In this document: in pieces, positions 1 through 8,115 of the stretch | Layout: each line of letters opens with the position of its first letter | Position numbering within the stretch: the first letter of the stretch is position 1 | DNA from: Halorubrum sp. CBA1229 | GTDB taxonomy: Archaea > Halobacteriota > Halobacteria > Halobacteriales > Haloferacaceae | DNA: 64,000 bases | NCBI RefSeq assembly: GCF_003721435.2 | Contig: NZ_CP054585.1 | Span: 930,001-994,000 of the forward strand | Direction of reading: 5' to 3' | Translations under genes and position numbers: made by a program | The notes under the pieces: generated by a model | What the model saw: the letters and a program-made list of their open reading frames with translations, nothing else | Databases searched by the model: none | Told to the model about the DNA's origin: nothing

Positions 1-486
1 GAGCTGGTCCCTGAGCGCGCGCGGCAGTTCGAGGACGGCCGCTTCGAGGAGGATCCGGTCGTAGGGCGCGTACTCCGGCAGCCCGTTGGCGCCGTCGCGA
101 CGGTCCACGAGGACGGCGTCGTAGCCCGCCGCGGAGAGGTTCGAGCGGGCGAGCGAGACCGCCTCCCGGTCGATGTCGATCGCGTGGACGTGTCTCGCGC
201 CGGCGATCTCGGCGAGCATCGCCACCGAGTAGCCGACGCCGGCGCCGACCACGAGGACGTCATCGCCCTCGTCGGCGTCCAGCGCGGTGATCAGCCGGAC
301 CGCCGTCGCCGGGGCGAGGACCCGCGTACCGGCCTCGTCGCTCGCGGAGTTCGCGTACGGCGAGTCGTCCACGAACGTCTCGCGCGGGACCCGCTGGAGG
401 GCGGTCAGCACGGCGGCGCCGAGCGGCTCGCCGAGCTCGTGTTCGAGCCCCTCGATCATGTCGGCCCGCAGCGATGCCTCGTCCAT
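1..486 (-). CDS. Protein-L-isoaspartate methyltransferase-like protein (partial, C-terminus beyond window)
   Basis: The reading frame begins with ATG at 484-486 and runs off the left edge, so about 162 N-terminal residues are visible. They contain the Pcm-type SAM-binding motif I, VLVVGAGVGYSVAMLAEI, preceded by a 'RVPRETFVDD' region typical of protein-L-isoaspartate O-methyltransferases, which repair isoaspartyl residues using S-adenosylmethionine. The motif reads GAGVGY instead of the common GTGCGY seen in the next gene, so this copy has diverged. It lies 79 bases downstream of a second Pcm gene on the same strand, probably in one transcription unit, as a duplicated pair. The family call is good; whether this copy keeps repair activity cannot be told because the C-terminal part is missing. 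Confidence 0.8.
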   Translation of the reverse strand, partial: MDEASLRADMIEGLEHELGEPLGAAVLTALQRVPRETFVDDSPYANSASDEAGTRVLAPATAVRLITALDADEGDDVLVVGAGVGYSVAMLAEIAGARHVHAIDIDREAVSLARSNLSAAGYDAVLVDRRDGANGLPEYAPYDRILLEAAVLELPRALRDQL

Positions 487-565
487 GGTCGGGCTCGGTG
501 CTCGGTCGCCTAAAACCGCTCGTTCGCCGCGGCCTCGAGAGCGCGCTCGGCGCGGCCGCCGGCCG

Positions 566-1276
566 TCACTGCATCGGCACGAAGCGGACGCCCCCGTGGT
601 CCTCGCGGTCGACGCCGTCCTCGCGGACCGTCAGGCGCACGAGCCGCTGGCCGCCGCGATCGAGGATCCCTCCGCCGCCGACCGGCGCGACGACGCGACC
701 GCCGGTCCGGACCTGGTCGACGATCGGATCCGGGACCTCACCGGTCGGCGCGCACGTCAGGGACGCCGCGTCGAACGGCGCCTCGTCGCGGAACACCTCG
801 CGGCCGTCACCGGCTCTGACTGTCACGTCGTACCCGAGCCGGTCGAGCCGCTCGCGGGCCTCCGCGGCGAGTTCGGGGACGTACTCGGCGCTGTACACGT
901 TGCCCGGCCCGACGACCTCGGCGAGGACGGCGGCGTGGTAGCCGCAGCCCGTGCCGACTTCGAGGACGCGGTCGCCGCGGTCCAGATCGAGGAGGTCCGT
1001 CATCACCGCGACCATGTGCGGCGCGCTGATCGTCTGGTCGTGGCCGATCGGAAGCGGTCGGTCGGCGTAGGCGCGCGATCGGTCACCCCCGGGGACGAAC
1101 TCGTGCCGCGGGACGGCCTCGATCGCCGACAGCGTACGCTCGCTCGCGTCGAGCCGCTCTCGGAGCCCATTCACGAGCTCGCGGCGGGCGGCGGCGAGGT
1201 CCGGACCGTCCCCGCGGTTCGGATCGGTCTCGCGTCCCGGATCGTCGTCGGATTCCGGTCCGTTCGCGTCCACCAT
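566..1276 (-). CDS. pcm: Protein-L-isoaspartate O-methyltransferase
   Basis: This 236-residue protein fits the usual Pcm length. It methylates the alpha-carboxyl of isoaspartyl residues in damaged proteins with S-adenosylmethionine, in the cytoplasm. Visible hallmarks are the family entry motif 'PRHEFVPG', the 'LPIGHDQTISAPHMVA' active-site loop and the SAM motif VLEVGTGCGYHAAVLAEV. The ATG at 1276 is preferred; a GTG five codons upstream (1291) is possible. It is followed by the divergent second Pcm copy on the same strand. An acidic N-terminal stretch (about 30 residues, DANGPESDDDPG...) is a haloarchaeal extension. Confidence 0.92.
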   Translation of the reverse strand: MVDANGPESDDDPGRETDPNRGDGPDLAAARRELVNGLRERLDASERTLSAIEAVPRHEFVPGGDRSRAYADRPLPIGHDQTISAPHMVAVMTDLLDLDRGDRVLEVGTGCGYHAAVLAEVVGPGNVYSAEYVPELAAEARERLDRLGYDVTVRAGDGREVFRDEAPFDAASLTCAPTGEVPDPIVDQVRTGGRVVAPVGGGGILDRGGQRLVRLTVREDGVDREDHGGVRFVPMQ

Positions 1277-1318
1277 GCGGGCCACTAGCACGACGAAGGT
1301 GGAGAAACTATCGGCGCC

Positions 1319-1792
1319 TCAGCTCACGTCGATGCTGTGACCGCCGCCACCCCCCGACCGCTTCGGCAGCGTGACGGTGAGGACCCCGTTTTCGTACGAG
1401 GCGGTCGCGCCGTCGGCCTCGACGGGCTCGGCGAGCGGGATCCGACGCGAGACGGACCGAGATCGGCGCTCGCGACGGTGATACCGGACGTCAGAATCGG
1501 TCGCCTCGCCCTCCTCGCCCGCGACCTCGACGTCGCGCTCCTCCTCGCGGGTCGCCGCGATCGACAGCGACTCCTCGCGCAGTTCGACGTCGATGTCGTC
1601 GTCTTCGAAGCCCGGGAGGTCGGCGAGGACCGTGATCGACTCGTCGTCCTCGATCACGTCGACGGCGACGTCGCGCGCGCCGGGGAGTTCGGGACCGCCG
1701 GGCGTGTCGAGCGTGCCGCCGAGCTCCTCGAACTCCCGGCCCATCCGTTCGAGCAGTTCCTCAATCTCGCCGAAGGGATCGCGTCGCGTCAT
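1319..1792 (-). CDS. Hsp20/alpha-crystallin family small heat shock protein
   Basis: The 157-residue protein has an N-terminal helical part (DPFGEIEELLERMGREFEEL), then an alpha-crystallin domain with the expected start 'VAVDVIEDDESITVLADLPG' and the closing strand 'YENGVLTVTLPKR', where the family expects a G-V-L motif. Small heat shock proteins form oligomers that hold unfolding proteins in the cytoplasm without ATP. The start is set at the ATG of 'MTRRDPFGE' (1792); the frame stays open 57 bases further upstream but that extension has no family resemblance. It lies alone between pcm and the SpoIIM-like gene on the same strand. Confidence 0.92.
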   Translation of the reverse strand: MTRRDPFGEIEELLERMGREFEELGGTLDTPGGPELPGARDVAVDVIEDDESITVLADLPGFEDDDIDVELREESLSIAATREEERDVEVAGEEGEATDSDVRYHRRERRSRSVSRRIPLAEPVEADGATASYENGVLTVTLPKRSGGGGGHSIDVS

Positions 1793-1894
1793 ACAGGTCA
1801 GGATTCGTGGCGGAGCGACTTGAACGTACGGCCGGGAACGGACAGTCAATCAACGGACGGACGAGAGCGAGTTCCGAGCGGCCGGCGCCGGGAC

Positions 1895-3403
1895 CTAGAG
1901 GAACGGGCGCCAGTAGTACGGGCTCACGAACCCCTCGATGAACGCGGCGACGGCGATCAACACCCCGACGCCGACCAGCACCCAGAACGCGTCCTCCAGC
2001 GCGTCGGCGAACTCCGCGCGGGAGCGCCGCCCGCGGAGCGTTCGCCACGAGACGATCCCGAGGTGGACCCCAAGCGCGCCGGAGACGAACAGCGCCGGGA
2101 TCTCGAGGACGCCGTGGGGGACGACGAACGCCGCGAGCGCGACAAGATTCTCCTCTAACGCGGCCGTGGCGCCGAGCGCGAGGCCGTTGAACGCGATCGA
2201 CGACAGCGCCGGGACCACGAGCGCGACGCCCGCGAGCGAGGTCGCGATCGCGACCGACCAGTTGTTGCCGAAGAAGTTGAGGGCGGCGACGGGCGGGAGG
2301 TGGCCGACGAGCCGCGACTCGATCGACGTCGTGATCGCGCCGACGAACGGGTCGACGGCGAGCCAGCCGAGCGCGCCGAACCCGACCCCGACGAGGACGA
2401 CGACCGCGTGCAGTCCCGGCGTCCGGCGCACGAACGCGGTCAGCTCGCGCCAGCCGCGGCGGACGCCCCCGGAGAGCTGCGCGCGGAGGGTCGCCTCGGG
2501 CGGATCGAGCGGATCGACGGCGCCCCGGTGGTCGCCGTAGAGGACGGTCTTCAGCAGGTCGAGGGCAGGCGCGGCGGCGACCGCGCTGACGAGCGCGACG
2601 ACGGCCCCGCCGCCGAGGAACGCCAGCGCCGAGGCGGCCGACGAGATCCCGACGAGGACCCCGACGGCGACGACCAGGTACGCGGCGGCGTCGGCCGGGT
2701 TCGACCGGACGAAGCCCCCGGCGCCCTCCACGGCGCCGACCGCGCCCGCGTCGTCGACGACGACGGCGGCCGGGGCGAACGCGAAGACGATCCGAACGAG
2801 CAGGAGGGCGACGAGCCCGACGAGCAGAACGACCAGCGCGGCCGCGGCGCCGAGGAACGGATTGACGACGAACGCGGCGCCGATCGCGAGCCCCCCGAGA
2901 AGGAGGACGCCGAGCCAGCAGCAGAGCTCGGCGACGTAGAGTCCGAGGAACGTGAGCCAGCGGTCCCGGACGCCCGCGATGCCCGCGGTGAGCCCGCGGT
3001 CGCTCCGGAGCCGGGCGACGACAGCGGACATTTGGCCGGCCGAGACCGCGGCGTAGGTCAGGACCGCGATCGCCACCGTCGCGATGGTTCCGGCCGCGAG
3101 GAGCGCGACCGCGGTCGGCGACACGAGCGGTTCGAGCGCGGGCGCGAGCGACTCGCTCCACGCCTGCAGCGCCTCGGGGTCCTGCGTGTCGGGCGGCGTC
3201 AGATCGAGCCCCGCGAGCGCCTCGCGGGCGGTCGCGAGTCGACCGGTGAGTTCGAAGTGGAGGTAAACGCCGGCGAGCGCGGTGAACAGCCCGATCCGAG
3301 CGATGACGGGGACCGCCGTTCCGAGGAGGTAGAACGGGATCAGGTCAGCGGGGCGCCGCCGGAGGGTGGAGACCGCGGCGGTGACGGCGGATGACAGATC
3401 CAT
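1895..3403 (-). CDS. SpoIIM (stage II sporulation protein M)/DUF95-like membrane protein
   Basis: This 502-residue integral membrane protein has roughly ten hydrophobic segments. The C-terminal 170 residues carry the SpoIIM/DUF95 signature: 'FFGNNWSVAIATSLAG', then 'FNGLALGA' and 'VVPHGVLEIPALFVSGALG'. Archaea do not sporulate, and the function of this family in haloarchaea is unknown; neighbours of homologues suggest an envelope role. The N-terminal half is a separate multi-helix domain, alanine- and valine-rich, that I do not recognise. The start is the ATG at 3403 (MDLSSAVTAAV), which begins just before the first membrane region. It lies downstream of the MATE transporter on the same strand, with 83 bases between. 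Confidence 0.85.
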   Translation of the reverse strand: MDLSSAVTAAVSTLRRRPADLIPFYLLGTAVPVIARIGLFTALAGVYLHFELTGRLATAREALAGLDLTPPDTQDPEALQAWSESLAPALEPLVSPTAVALLAAGTIATVAIAVLTYAAVSAGQMSAVVARLRSDRGLTAGIAGVRDRWLTFLGLYVAELCCWLGVLLLGGLAIGAAFVVNPFLGAAAALVVLLVGLVALLLVRIVFAFAPAAVVVDDAGAVGAVEGAGGFVRSNPADAAAYLVVAVGVLVGISSAASALAFLGGGAVVALVSAVAAAPALDLLKTVLYGDHRGAVDPLDPPEATLRAQLSGGVRRGWRELTAFVRRTPGLHAVVVLVGVGFGALGWLAVDPFVGAITTSIESRLVGHLPPVAALNFFGNNWSVAIATSLAGVALVVPALSSIAFNGLALGATAALEENLVALAAFVVPHGVLEIPALFVSGALGVHLGIVSWRTLRGRRSRAEFADALEDAFWVLVGVGVLIAVAAFIEGFVSPYYWRPFL

Positions 3404-3486
3404 GCGAAGCGGTTCGGCCGTCCGACACTTAACGAGTCCGCGTGTCGCCGGACGGTCCACCGCCGAATCGGTTGGCGCGTCCGCAG

Positions 3487-4911
3487 TCAGTCCGTCGCCG
3501 GCTCCTCTGTCTCGTCGACGTCCGGATCGTCGAGCCCGGTGCCGCGCTCCGCCATCAGCGCCGCGGCCCGATCGGCCCAGCCGGAGTACCGGAACCCGGC
3601 GGCGACCACGAGCGCCATCCAGACGTACGCAAGCGAGACGCCGACGTACGCGCCCGTCGGCCCGAATCCGGCCGTCCGGCCGAGCAGCCACGAGGCGCCG
3701 AGGAACAGCCCGAACATCCCCGACACCCGCGCGACGAACGGGATCCGGGTCTCGCTCGCGCCCTGTAGCGCCCCGGAGAGCGCGGAGAAGCAGGCGAGCG
3801 CGGCGCCGGCGACCCCGTAGACGCGGGCGAAGTCGACCGCGTACCGGACCGTCGGCGCGTCGTCGGTGAACAGCGGGACGAGCCGCGGCGCGACGACGAC
3901 GAGCCCGACGCCGATCGACCCGACCGTGAGCACGCCGAGCCCGGCGACCGCCCACCCGTCGAACCGCGCACCGTCCGGGTCGCCGGCGCCGAGCGCCTGG
4001 CCGACGAGCACCGAGGCCGCCACGTTGTACCCGCGCGAGAGCGGTCCGGTCACCTGTTGGTACACTCGCCGCCCGATCTGGAAGCCGGCGTTGACCGCCT
4101 CGCCGAAGCCCAAGAGGAGGGCGTTGAACGGGAACTCGGCGAGCTCCGAGCCGAACCCCTCGGCCACGCGCGGCGCGCTCACCCGGAGGAGCTGGCCGGC
4201 GATGGCGGGGTCCCGGGGGCGCGCGAAGCTCGCTTCGGTCCGCGGTCCCCAGATCGCGAGACAGAGGAGCCCGGCGGTGAGCGCGTTCGCGGTCGCCGTC
4301 GCCAGCCCGACGCCGAGCACCTCCAGCCGGGGGAATCCGAACAGCCCCAGCCCGAACACGACGGAGCCGGCGATGTTGACCGAGTTGGCGGCGACGTTGA
4401 CGTACATCGGCGTGCGGGTGTCCCCCGTCCCCTGCAGCGCGCGGGCGGCGACGAGCGCGACGTGGCGCGCGGGGGCGGTCGCGAACACGACCGCGAGGTA
4501 CGTCGATCCGAGGGCGACGACCTCCGGCGCGGTCCCCTCGCCGACCAGTCGGCCGAACACGTCGATCGCGAGCTCGCCGAAGCGGAGACCGACGAGCACG
4601 AACGGGACTCCCGCGAGCGCGCCGATCAGGATCGCCTGCGTCACCGCCTCGTCGCGGTTCCCCGTCGCGTCCGCCCCGGTGTCCTGCGAGGAGAGCGCGA
4701 TGGCGCCGCCGCCGAGCCCGAGCCCGACCCGGAGCGGGAACCGGGCGTAGAGGTCGGCGAGGCCGATGGCGACGACCGCGGCCGGCGAGAACAGCGCGGT
4801 GACGAGCACGTCGGTCGTCCGCATCGCGGTGCGGAACGTCTGCTCGGCCATGACGGGCCACGCCAGCGCGAACACGCGCCGCCAGACGTTTCGCAGCCGC
4901 GGGACGTCCAT
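3487..4911 (-). CDS. MATE family multidrug efflux transporter
   Basis: This 474-residue protein has twelve hydrophobic segments in two similar halves. The N-terminal segment 'ALAWPVMAEQTFRTAM' is the usual MATE beginning (a proline after a hydrophobic run), and 'GLGGGAIALSSQDTGADATG' corresponds to the conserved loop after helix 2. MATE carriers export cationic organic compounds across the membrane using Na+ or H+ gradients. The C-terminal tail is acidic (DDPDVDETEEPATD). The gene starts at the ATG (4911) and heads a likely unit with the SpoIIM-like gene. Substrate cannot be deduced. Confidence 0.9.
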   Translation of the reverse strand: MDVPRLRNVWRRVFALAWPVMAEQTFRTAMRTTDVLVTALFSPAAVVAIGLADLYARFPLRVGLGLGGGAIALSSQDTGADATGNRDEAVTQAILIGALAGVPFVLVGLRFGELAIDVFGRLVGEGTAPEVVALGSTYLAVVFATAPARHVALVAARALQGTGDTRTPMYVNVAANSVNIAGSVVFGLGLFGFPRLEVLGVGLATATANALTAGLLCLAIWGPRTEASFARPRDPAIAGQLLRVSAPRVAEGFGSELAEFPFNALLLGFGEAVNAGFQIGRRVYQQVTGPLSRGYNVAASVLVGQALGAGDPDGARFDGWAVAGLGVLTVGSIGVGLVVVAPRLVPLFTDDAPTVRYAVDFARVYGVAGAALACFSALSGALQGASETRIPFVARVSGMFGLFLGASWLLGRTAGFGPTGAYVGVSLAYVWMALVVAAGFRYSGWADRAAALMAERGTGLDDPDVDETEEPATD

Positions 4912-5044
4912 GTAAGACGTAGAACGATCGGATCCGTTTTTAAGTATCGGAGGCGGTCGGTGCCGCCGAGGGCGACGAGAGCGGCGGCTCCCCGCTCCCG
5001 GTCCCCGTCCGAAGCTTCAAGCGTGCGAACGACCCACACGACCT

Positions 5045-5467
5045 ATGGACGTCTTCGTGTACGGGATCCTGACCGAGCCCGAGCGGGTCGCCGAGGTGCT
5101 TGACTCGTTCGTCTTCGTCGGCCCGGCGACTCTGACCGGTCTCCGCCTCGTCGAGGGGCGGTATCCGACGCTCGCGCCGGGCGGACAGACGGCCGGTCGG
5201 CTCCTCCGGACCGACGAGGTGGCCGCGCTCGACGAGTACGAGGGCGTCGAGGACGGGCTGTACCTCCGGGAGAACGTTCCCCTCGACGCCCCCGAGGGGC
5301 ACCCGGATCGGGCCGCCGTCTACGTCGGGGACCCCGACCGCCTCGACGCCGACGCGACGTGGCCGGACGACTCCGCGAACCGCGACCAGGGATTCGCCGA
5401 GGGGGTCGAGGCGTACCTCGAGCGGGCCGACGTCCGGGTGCGGCTGACCCCCGAAAACACCGTCTGA
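5045..5467 (+). CDS. Gamma-glutamylcyclotransferase (AIG2/GGCT-like) family protein
   Basis: This 140-residue protein shows the GGCT fold hallmarks: the N-terminal 'DVFVYGILTEPERV' loop that binds the substrate (usually YGxL), and 'LDEYEGVEDGLYLRENVPL', where the glutamate in DxYEG is the usual catalytic acid. Family members cyclise gamma-glutamyl amines or gamma-glutamylcysteine, releasing 5-oxoproline. Haloarchaea use gamma-glutamylcysteine as a thiol, so turnover of that compound is a reasonable guess but is inference. The gene is divergent from the MATE transporter, with 133 bases between. Confidence 0.85.
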   Translation: MDVFVYGILTEPERVAEVLDSFVFVGPATLTGLRLVEGRYPTLAPGGQTAGRLLRTDEVAALDEYEGVEDGLYLRENVPLDAPEGHPDRAAVYVGDPDRLDADATWPDDSANRDQGFAEGVEAYLERADVRVRLTPENTV

Positions 5468-5654
5468 CGGAGGAATGACGGCGCCGCAGTCGTGCGGTTT
5501 CACTTTCACTCCGCTAGCCCCACCTTTTTGTATTCACCCCGTATAATCACACTTGCACGTCACACGCGTGCATTCCCCCCTTCACAGACGGCGAGCCGGT
5601 GGCTCGCCCGTCAGATTTCCCCTCGTCACAGAGCGTGCGGTCCGTCGTCCCGCA
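5468..5654. other. Intergenic region without a recognised gene
   Basis: No coding region is supported here. It contains an AT-rich patch (TTTTTGTATTC ... GTATAATCACACTT, about 5525-5555) and an imperfect hairpin around 5586-5612 (GACGGCGAGCC, three-base loop, GGCTCGCCCGTC). The hairpin may act in 3'-end formation of the upstream gene; there is no clear T-tract after it. The remainder, up to the ilvA start, holds the 22-bp repeats described separately. Confidence 0.5.
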
Positions 5655-5742
5655 GGGACGCCGCGCGGGATGAACCGACACGCCGCGCGAGATGACCCGA
5701 CACGCCGCGCGAGACGACCCGGCAGGCCGTGCCGGACGATCC
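5655..5742. repeat. Four-unit 22-bp tandem array upstream of ilvA
   Basis: Four consecutive 22-base units occupy 5655-5676, 5677-5698, 5699-5720 and 5721-5742. Units 2 and 3 differ at one base; unit 1 shares the core CGCCGCGCG with them, and unit 4 is degenerate (GGCAGGCCGTGCCGGACG). The array ends 41 bases before the ilvA ATG. The 22-base period is close to two DNA helical turns, so each unit would face the same side of the DNA, as in an operator array. It may also be simple slippage. Confidence 0.65.
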
Positions 5743-5783
5743 GGACCGGAACCGATTAGCGGCCAGCCCGGCGACGGAGACGC

Positions 5784-6995
5784 ATGCTAACCCTCTCCGA
5801 CGTCCACGAGGCGCGCGAGCGCGTCGACGGCGTGGCCCGTCACACGCCCTTGGAACGGTCGCGGACCTTCTCCGAGATGAGCGGCGCGGACGTCCGGCTC
5901 AAGCTGGAGAACTTCCAGCGCACCGGCGCGTTCAAGATCCGCGGCGCGATGAACCGGATCGCGACCCTCTCCGAGGCCGAGCGCGAGGCGGGCGTCGTCA
6001 CCGCGAGCGCGGGGAACCACGCGCAGGGGGTCGCCCTCGCGGCCCAGCGCGCCGGCGTCGACGCCACCGTCGTGATGCCGAAGTTCGCGCCCGTCTCGAA
6101 GGTGAAGGCGACGCGCGGGTACGGCGCCAGCGTCCGGCTGGAGGGCGTCGACTACAACGAGGCGCAGGCGTACGCCCACGAGCTGGAGCGCGATGAGGGT
6201 CGGACCTACGTCCACGCGTTCAACGACCCGGTCGTGATGGCCGGACAGGGGACGCTCGGCTTAGAGATCGTCGACGACTGTCCGGAACTCGATACGGTCG
6301 TCGTCCCGATCGGCGGTGGGGGCCTCATCTCGGGCGTCGCCGTGGCGATCAAAGAGCAGCTCTCCGACGTGCGGGTCGTCGGCGTGCAGGCCGAGGGCGC
6401 GGCCTCGGCGGCCAAATCCCTAGAAGCCGGCGAGGTCCGAGAAATCGACAACGTCGACACGATCGCCGACGGGATCGCCACGCGGTCGGTCGGCGAGGAG
6501 ACCCTCGAGGTCATGGCGGAGTACGTCGACGAGGTCGTCACCGTCGATGACCGCGAGATCGCTCTCGCGCTCACGCTCCTCTTAGAACGCTCGAAGACGC
6601 TCGTGGAGGGCGCCGGCGCGGTCGCGCTCGCGGCCGTCCTCTCGGAGGCGTTCGAGTACGACGACGGCGAAACGGTCGTCGCCGCGCTCTGCGGCGGCAA
6701 CATCGACCTCAATCGGCTCGGCACCGTGATCCGGCGCGGGCTGGTCCAGATGGGCCGGTACCTCAAGATCACGGTCGACCTGAAGGACCGCCCGGGCGAA
6801 CTGGAGCGCGTCTCCAGCATCGTCGCCCGCACCGGCGCGAACGTGTACGCGGTCCACCACGACCGCACCTCGCGGGACGTCGCCGTCAACGCCGCCGAGC
6901 TCGAACTCGAATTAGAGACCGACGACGCCGAGCACGCCGCCGACATCGTCGACGCGCTCGAGGCCGACGGGTACGACGTGGAGATTCTGTCGTAA
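5784..6995 (+). CDS. ilvA: Threonine ammonia-lyase (threonine dehydratase) with ACT domain
   Basis: This 403-residue enzyme deaminates L-threonine to 2-oxobutanoate, the entry step to isoleucine, in the cytoplasm with pyridoxal phosphate. The PLP lysine is K51 in 'NFQRTGAFKIRGA'; the phosphate loop is 'VPIGGGGLISGVA' and the substrate loop 'SAGNHAQG'. Residues about 330-403 form a single ACT domain ('LKITVDLKDRPGELERVSSIV'-like start), giving the layout of the TdcB/YkoV-type archaeal enzymes. It starts at the ATG at 5784, and a 22-bp repeat array lies just upstream. Serine is also a common substrate. Confidence 0.93.
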   Translation: MLTLSDVHEARERVDGVARHTPLERSRTFSEMSGADVRLKLENFQRTGAFKIRGAMNRIATLSEAEREAGVVTASAGNHAQGVALAAQRAGVDATVVMPKFAPVSKVKATRGYGASVRLEGVDYNEAQAYAHELERDEGRTYVHAFNDPVVMAGQGTLGLEIVDDCPELDTVVVPIGGGGLISGVAVAIKEQLSDVRVVGVQAEGAASAAKSLEAGEVREIDNVDTIADGIATRSVGEETLEVMAEYVDEVVTVDDREIALALTLLLERSKTLVEGAGAVALAAVLSEAFEYDDGETVVAALCGGNIDLNRLGTVIRRGLVQMGRYLKITVDLKDRPGELERVSSIVARTGANVYAVHHDRTSRDVAVNAAELELELETDDAEHAADIVDALEADGYDVEILS

Positions 6996-7021
6996 TCGGT
7001 CAGCGACGGCGACGCTATTTA

Positions 7022-7412
7022 TAAACGAGCGCGGCGGTGCGGTGGCGCGTGCCGACGAGCGCCCGAAGGGTGCGAGTCGCACGCGCGAGGGAGTCAGTCG
7101 CCGGAGCGAAGCGGAGGCGACTGACGAGGCTGGGGAGGCGTGAGGTGCGGTCGCGGTGCGGGGCGGGACTCAAAGGGGCAGTCGGGAGGGCGGCGCAGGC
7201 GACGTAAGCACCACAGGAACGAGCAAAGCGAGTGACGAGGAGCGCAGCGAGCGTGCGCCGCCCTCCCGGCTGGGGCTTTGGCGGTGTCCTCCCCAGCAGC
7301 AGCCACGTATCACCGAGCGGCTGGGGTTTTGGAGGCATTCACCGTCGATCTACTGCCAGCCATTTATAAGCGAACGGCTGAGGCCTTGGCGGTGTTGGCC
7401 GCCGGTTCCACG
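7022..7412 (+). repeat. Structured dispersed repeat, copy A (three hairpins plus GGCTGGGGCTTTGG tail)
   Basis: This gap between convergent genes holds a long non-coding element that recurs at 46320-46720 (same strand) and, shortened, at 27996-28216 (opposite strand). Hairpin I spans about 7044-7086 with outer arms GCGCGTGC and GCACGCGC. Hairpin II pairs 7093-7102 (GTCAGTCGCC) with 7116-7125 (GGCGACTGAC). Hairpin III pairs 7180-7197 with 7254-7271 over 18 positions. Between II and III is the conserved stretch GGCGTGAGGTGCGGT and GGGACTCAAAGGGGCAG. The tail repeats GGCTGGGGCTTTGG at about 7269 and again as GGCTGGGGTTTTGG at 7319 and GGCTGAGGCCTTGG at 7376. Compared with copy B, hairpins II and III show compensatory base changes, so pairing is being maintained. 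It may be an RNA or a mobile element remnant. Confidence 0.75.
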
Positions 7413-7976
7413 TCAGCTTCCTGAGGAGTTTGTGGCGTTACTCGACCGGTCGGAGGCCGAAACGCTCCCGCTCACGCTCGTCGACCCGCCGAGGAGCGAG
7501 GAGTCCGAGTCGCCGCGCAGCGTCGTGACCGTCTCGCCGTCGTGCTTGACGATCAGTTTCCAAGGGTCGTCACCCGCGGGAATCCGCATCGTGCCGTTGT
7601 AGCGGACGACGCCCGAACACGACCGCGACGCGTTCCCCGCCTCCTCGATCGGGACGTCGAGGACGTAGGCGGACTCGTTCAGGCGTTCGAACGTCGGGCC
7701 GCCGACCGCGTGCGAGGAACTCGGCAGAGAGACGTTTCGAGCGTACGTTATCTCCGTGTTCCCCGGTCCGGCAGACACCGAGGTCGAACTGTTGGCCGCG
7801 AACTCGTCGGGACAGCGGACCTCGTCGGAATCGAAGCCAAGCAGCGCCGGCGGATCGCTCGCTCCGCCGAGGAGGCCGCCGGGCCCTCCCGACACGGGGC
7901 CGGCGAGGGCGACGGCGCTACCGGTCACGAACAACGCGAGCGCAGCGACGACGACGACCAGACCGCGTCTGTTCAT
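7413..7976 (-). CDS. Secreted or surface protein of unknown function
   Basis: I do not recognise the family. The 187-residue protein starts with a signal peptide: 'MNRRGLVVVVAALALFVTG' followed by SAVALAG, a plausible Sec signal-peptidase site. The mature part is rich in serine, asparagine and glycine, has two cysteines (in 'VRCPDEF' and 'RSCSGVVRYNG', possibly a disulfide), several N-glycosylation sequons (NSST, NVSL, NESA, NASR, NGTM, NATNSS), and ends in a low-complexity Ser/Gly/Asn tail. This suits an exported, glycosylated cell-surface protein. The ATG at 7976 is chosen because it starts the signal peptide; the frame is open 78 bases further. Its 3' end abuts repeat copy A. Confidence 0.7.
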   Translation of the reverse strand: MNRRGLVVVVAALALFVTGSAVALAGPVSGGPGGLLGGASDPPALLGFDSDEVRCPDEFAANSSTSVSAGPGNTEITYARNVSLPSSSHAVGGPTFERLNESAYVLDVPIEEAGNASRSCSGVVRYNGTMRIPAGDDPWKLIVKHDGETVTTLRGDSDSSLLGGSTSVSGSVSASDRSSNATNSSGS

Positions 7977-8115
7977 TCCGTTTCGAACGACGGGAGAGGC
8001 GCGGATAGTACCACGTATAACGCAAAGAAGGGTTTGAGTCACCGATCCCCTCACGGGTGCGAACGGGGGGCGTCGGAGCGGTGACCCGGACGCACCCGAA
8101 ACGACGAACCGCCGC

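Noticed and set aside
1895-4861. A 988-codon open frame across the SpoIIM-like and MATE genes
   Set aside because: Only the part from 3403 down shows family similarity. The rest is an arginine-rich shadow frame of the MATE gene, as expected in GC-rich DNA.
5586-5612. Strong intrinsic terminator after the GGCT-like gene
   Set aside because: The hairpin is imperfect and has no T-tract; there is not enough to call it a terminator.
7015-7338. Minus-strand frame inside repeat copy A with proline-rich product
   Set aside because: Similar frames appear in copy B but with frameshifted, poorly matched sequence, while the base pairing is kept. The conservation is structural, not coding.
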